DNA of 64,000 bases, from NCBI RefSeq assembly GCF_013705725.1, contig NZ_CP055481.1:1240001-1304000 (forward strand). Reading direction: 5' to 3'. A model generated the notes under the pieces. It was not told where the DNA came from and did no database searches. It saw only the letters and a list, made by a program, of their open reading frames with translations. Made by a program: the position numbers and the translations under genes. Source of the stretch: Klebsiella sp. RHBSTW-00484. Its GTDB lineage: Bacteria > Pseudomonadota > Gammaproteobacteria > Enterobacterales > Enterobacteriaceae. Below are positions 60,623-64,000 of the stretch, piece after piece (position 1 is the stretch's first letter; the number at the start of each line of letters is the position of its first letter).

Positions 60623-62041
60623 TCAAATTCCCTCAATCAGTTCGGGTTCGGTTTGCGGATAAAAATAACGGTATTCGTAGCTCACCTGTGCTCTGGCCTG
60701 TTCCGGGCTGGTAAATTCACCGACGCCGTACCAGCCGAACATTGCAGCTCCGGCCACGGTGGTTTCGGCATCATCCAGCACCTTAATCGGAATATCGAGC
60801 ATATTGGCTTTGATCTGATTCCACAGTGCGTTACGGCTGCCGCCGCCAACCAGCAGCAGTTCGGTCGCTTTAAAGTGGCCAATTTTTTGTAGCGTTTGCA
60901 GGTTGCGCGCAAGCTGTTCCGTTAACCCTTCCAGCGCAGCGCGATAGAAATGACCGCGAGTGGTGTTGAGCGTGACGCCCTGCCAGCCCGCGTTTTGGCA
61001 GGCGAGCAGGTCGCACTGCATCTTCACACCTTCAGCACCCTCAGGAATAACCCGTGCCTCATCAATCAGCGTCTGCCACGGCGTTTCCGACGTCCACAGC
61101 AGCTTGCGCACCCATTCGAGCACGCCGGAAGCCAGCCATTGCATGCCGGGATTATAGAGATCTACCTGGCTATCCAGCTCGCAGGTGGAACCTGCATAGT
61201 GGCTAAGCAGCGGCGTGTTGACCTGGGCGCTGCGCACCATCAGTATTTCCCAGGTGCCGGATGAGAGTACCGGTTCATCCTGCTCTGCGCCCGCGCCAAA
61301 CAGCGCAAACTGCGTGTCGTGTCCGGCGGAGATAACTGGAATACCTGCGGGTAAGCCCAGTAAGTTCGCGGCATCAGATTGCAACGTGCCTATTTTCTCG
61401 CCCGCTTCGACCAGGCGGGGAAAGAGGCGGCGCGGCAGGCCGGTGGCTTGTAAGATTTCCGGGCTGAAATCCCGCTGGTGGATGTCCAGCATCTGGCTGG
61501 TGCCCGCCATAGTGATATCGGTGGTGAATTCCCCGGTCAGTCGGTGGTTGATGAGCGAGGAAATAAACAGCCAGGCGTGGGCCTGCTCCAGCAACTGCGG
61601 GTGGTTCTCTTTCAGCCATATCAGCTTGTACAAGGTGTTGAAGCTAAACGCGCCGACGCCGGAGATTTGCTGGAGCTGTTGCGGGGGCATAAAACGGCTG
61701 ATGCTTTCCATTACCGCTGCGGTGCGCGGGCATTTCCAACTGATCACCGGATAGAGCAGCTCGCCGTGTTCATCAACCAGCGCGCCATCGACGCCGAAGG
61801 TGGTGACCGTGATGCCGCGAACCCGACAGGAGGACAGCTCGCTGCGAATCAGCCGACAGCACTGTGCGAAGCGTTGCACAATGGCCTCCAGCGACCACTG
61901 GTGCCAGGCGCTGTTCTCCACGGCAATATCGCTGGCGTTTGCGGTGGCGGCACGGGCAATAATTTTCCCTTGTCGGTCAACGGCAATCGCCCGTACGTTG
62001 GTGGCGCCGCAGTCGAGGACCAGGATGACGTCTTGTTTCAT
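60623..62041 (-). CDS. fucK: L-fuculokinase FucK
   Basis: 472 residues from ATG 62041 ([21 protein letters not shown]), the E. coli length. It is a FGGY-family sugar kinase making L-fuculose 1-phosphate. The phosphate loops [11 protein letters not shown] and [13 protein letters not shown] and the adenosine motif [19 protein letters not shown] are seen. It lies between fucI and fucU in the fuc operon. Confidence 0.96.
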   Translation of the reverse strand: MKQDVILVLDCGATNVRAIAVDRQGKIIARAATANASDIAVENSAWHQWSLEAIVQRFAQCCRLIRSELSSCRVRGITVTTFGVDGALVDEHGELLYPVISWKCPRTAAVMESISRFMPPQQLQQISGVGAFSFNTLYKLIWLKENHPQLLEQAHAWLFISSLINHRLTGEFTTDITMAGTSQMLDIHQRDFSPEILQATGLPRRLFPRLVEAGEKIGTLQSDAANLLGLPAGIPVISAGHDTQFALFGAGAEQDEPVLSSGTWEILMVRSAQVNTPLLSHYAGSTCELDSQVDLYNPGMQWLASGVLEWVRKLLWTSETPWQTLIDEARVIPEGAEGVKMQCDLLACQNAGWQGVTLNTTRGHFYRAALEGLTEQLARNLQTLQKIGHFKATELLLVGGGSRNALWNQIKANMLDIPIKVLDDAETTVAGAAMFGWYGVGEFTSPEQARAQVSYEYRYFYPQTEPELIEGI

Positions 62042-62060
62042 ATATAACTCCATAAACGTC

Positions 62061-62133
62061 GCCGGATGGCGCTGCGCTTATCCGGCCTACGGTTCACGCG
62101 CCCGTAGGCCCGGTAAGCTTGCGCCACCGGGCA
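62061..62133. repeat. Two REP elements between fucI and fucK
   Basis: GCCGGATGGCGCTGCGCTTA ... TCCGGCCTAC (62061-62090) and GTAGGCCCGGTAAGCTTGCG ... CCACCGGGCA (62104-62133) are classical REP palindromes facing each other (BIME). They lie inside the fuc operon and probably stabilise the upstream fucI message. Confidence 0.85.
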
Positions 62134-62141
62134 AAGCCGCA

Positions 62142-63917
62142 TTAACGTTTATACAGCGGGCCATAGTTCTGGCAGGCGCGGTAATCCTGACCTTCTGTGT
62201 CCATGCCGTGCGCAGACCAGGTGGAAGGGCGATAAATTTTCGCCTCTTCGACGTTATGCATGCACACCGGAATGCGCAGCATAGAAGCCAGGGTGATAAA
62301 GTCGGCGCCGACGTGGCCGATGGTCAGCACGCCGTGGTTAGCGCCCCAGTTTGCCATCACTGAATAGACGTCGGAGAACGGGCCTTTACCGGTCAGGCGC
62401 GGTGCAAACCACGTGGTAGGCCAGGTGGAGTTGGTGCGGGCATCAAGCTGGTCGTGCATCTCTTTCGGCAGCTCAACGCTCCAGCCTTCGGCGATTTGCA
62501 GTACCGGACCAATGCCTTTGATGATATTCACGCGGGTCATAGTGAACGGCACGCCGCCTTCGGTCAGGAAGCGGGAAGAGAAGCCGCCGCCGCGGAAATA
62601 TTCATGAATCGCCGGGCACCACTCGGTGGCAGCCAGGCAGTCGTCGGCTTCTTTCTGGCTGATCTCCCAGTGCGGTTTCATCGTTGGTTTGCCGTTGCCA
62701 TCACGCTGTTTGCAGGAGCCATCCAGCGCCGCAGAGCCGGAGTTAATCAGGTGGATGATGCCGTGCTCGGCGAGGCCGGTGAGCGGTTTACCGGTGACGC
62801 GTTCAACGGCGTCTGGCGACCAGTAGGTACGGACGTCAGCGAACACCTGGGCGGTGCCGGTTAACTGATGCCCCATCAGCATGGCAACGCCGTTCAGGCT
62901 GTCGTTTTCGGTGGCGACGACAAAGGGTTCACGCACTCCATTCCAGTCAAAAGAGCTGTTCAGCAGGGCTTCGGCGGTATCGCCGTTAGGGTATTGATCG
63001 GTCCAGTGACGCTGGCCCTGGAAGCCGGCGGCAATGGCGTTATAGCCCAGCGACTCTTCCACCAGCCCTTTTTCCGCCAGCTTCTTGTTGCCCTGCATCA
63101 TGTCGCGGATGCACATCGCCATCAGCAGGCTCTCTTTGAGCACCGCGCGGCTCTGCTCTTCATTACGCTTATACTGCTGCGCGTTCTGGTCTTCGCCATA
63201 GCGGAAGTTTTTGTCCGCCCACGCCAGCGCCATCTCCAGCTCGGCTTCGTCATAGATTTTCTGATCGATACGGCGGCGCAGTTCGGTCATATCCACCGCC
63301 TGCACCTTCATGCCCAGCCAGGATTCGAAGAAGTTGTGATCGACAATGGAACCGGCTATCCCCATCGACACGCCGCCGACGGAAAGATAGCTTTTGCCTT
63401 TCATGCTGGCGACCGCTAAACCGGCGCGGGCAAAGCGCAGCAGTTTTTCTTCGACATCTGCCGGAATGGAGGTGTCATCGGCATCCTGCACGTCATGGCC
63501 GTAAATGGAGAATGCCGGAATGCCTTTCTGGCTGTGCGCTGCTAGTGCGGCGGCAAGATACACCGCGCCTGGGCGCTCGGTGCCGTTAAAGCCCCAGATG
63601 GCTTTCGGGCGCAGAGGGTCCATGTCGATCGTCTCGCTGCCGTAGCACCAGCACGGAGTGACGGTAATGGTGACGCCAACGTTGTGGCTGCTGAATTTCT
63701 CTTCACAGGCGGCGGATTCGGCCATTCCCGCGATACAGCTATCGGCGATCACGCATTCAATTTGTGCGCCGCAGGCGTGGCGGAGTTTCTCGGTGATAAG
63801 CGCGGCGGTGGCTTTCGCCATATTCATGGTTTGCTCTTCCAGCGACTCGCGCACTCCCATGCGACGTCCATCAATCACCGGGCGAATACCAATTTTCGGT
63901 AAGCTGATTTTTTTCAT
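62142..63917 (-). CDS. fucI: L-fucose isomerase FucI
   Basis: 591-residue Mn2+ enzyme converting L-fucose to L-fuculose; same length as E. coli FucI. Catalytic and metal residues fall at the known positions: E337 (PFVVATE), D361 (VFADVR) and H528 (WGANHG). It also acts on D-arabinose in relatives. It is the most upstream fuc gene in the window; the fucP permease normally precedes it. Confidence 0.97.
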   Translation of the reverse strand: MKKISLPKIGIRPVIDGRRMGVRESLEEQTMNMAKATAALITEKLRHACGAQIECVIADSCIAGMAESAACEEKFSSHNVGVTITVTPCWCYGSETIDMDPLRPKAIWGFNGTERPGAVYLAAALAAHSQKGIPAFSIYGHDVQDADDTSIPADVEEKLLRFARAGLAVASMKGKSYLSVGGVSMGIAGSIVDHNFFESWLGMKVQAVDMTELRRRIDQKIYDEAELEMALAWADKNFRYGEDQNAQQYKRNEEQSRAVLKESLLMAMCIRDMMQGNKKLAEKGLVEESLGYNAIAAGFQGQRHWTDQYPNGDTAEALLNSSFDWNGVREPFVVATENDSLNGVAMLMGHQLTGTAQVFADVRTYWSPDAVERVTGKPLTGLAEHGIIHLINSGSAALDGSCKQRDGNGKPTMKPHWEISQKEADDCLAATEWCPAIHEYFRGGGFSSRFLTEGGVPFTMTRVNIIKGIGPVLQIAEGWSVELPKEMHDQLDARTNSTWPTTWFAPRLTGKGPFSDVYSVMANWGANHGVLTIGHVGADFITLASMLRIPVCMHNVEEAKIYRPSTWSAHGMDTEGQDYRACQNYGPLYKR

Positions 63918-63950
63918 TATAGATTCCTCACGTTATTCGGATAAATGTTT

Positions 63951-64000
63951 ATACCCGTCATACTTCAATTTGCTTATGTGTTGGCTACACTCGCTCACCC
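63951..64000. repeat. ERIC element upstream of fucI (cut by window end)
   Basis: TATACCCGTCATACTTCAAT is the typical ERIC end, followed by the GTGTTGGCTACACTCGCTCA stretch, then the window stops before the core. It starts 34 bp upstream of the fucI ATG, where the fucP-fucI spacer would be. Confidence 0.75.

Overview
The window is chromosomal DNA of an enterobacterium, most likely Klebsiella/Raoultella or a close relative. Evidence: the backbone genes recC-ptrA-recB-recD-argA-amiC, the initiator tRNA cluster, mltA-tcdA-csdE-csdA-ygdI-gcvB-gcvA-ygdD-rlmM and fucRUKI are in the order known from E. coli. The diol dehydratase subunits (554, 224 and 173 residues) have the lengths of the Klebsiella oxytoca enzyme and look nearly identical to it from memory. 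ERIC and REP repeats are abundant. The species cannot be fixed from the sequence alone.

Layout. 1-14241 is conserved backbone: DNA repair (RecBCD with pitrilysin), a two-gene low-GC insert of small membrane proteins (10608-11276), arginine synthesis (argA with tandem ARG boxes) and a cell-division amidase. 14258-51429 is a block of about 37 kb for 1,2-propanediol use and anaerobic cobalamin synthesis, lying between amiC and the tRNA-fMet genes. It runs: cobD (+), then the complete pdu operon pduABCDEGHJKLMNOPQSTUVWX (minus), then pduF and pocR (+), then a cobalamin riboswitch and the cbi/cob operon cbiABCDETFGHJKLMNQOP-cobU-cobT (+). 51527-51951 holds three initiator tRNAs (minus). 52163-59369 is backbone with the regulatory RNA GcvB. 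59431-64000 is the fucose operon (minus), cut off upstream of fucI.

How the genes work together. PduF admits propanediol. PduCDE, repaired by PduGH, converts it to propionaldehyde inside a shell of PduA/B/J/K/N/T/U. PduP, PduQ, PduL and PduW convert the aldehyde to propanol and propionate with ATP gain. PduO and PduS regenerate adenosylcobalamin, which the cbi genes make de novo. PduX and CobD supply the aminopropanol linker. PocR activates pdu and cob together, and B12 shuts the cbi operon through the riboswitch.

Most notable observations. (1) cobS is missing between cobU and cobT; only a short in-frame relic of its 3' end remains. (2) A 126-bp ERIC element sits inside the cobalamin riboswitch, in the arm of a peripheral helix. 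(3) Another ERIC abuts pduX and appears to have removed its native start. (4) A third splits the tRNA-fMet transcript, and a fourth, with two inserts, abuts the GcvB terminator. (5) One tRNA-fMet copy carries a compensatory base-pair change. (6) A shared AT-rich motif upstream of pdu/pduF and cbi is a candidate PocR site. (7) Two tandem, paralogous three-helix membrane proteins between recD and argA have no function I recognise.
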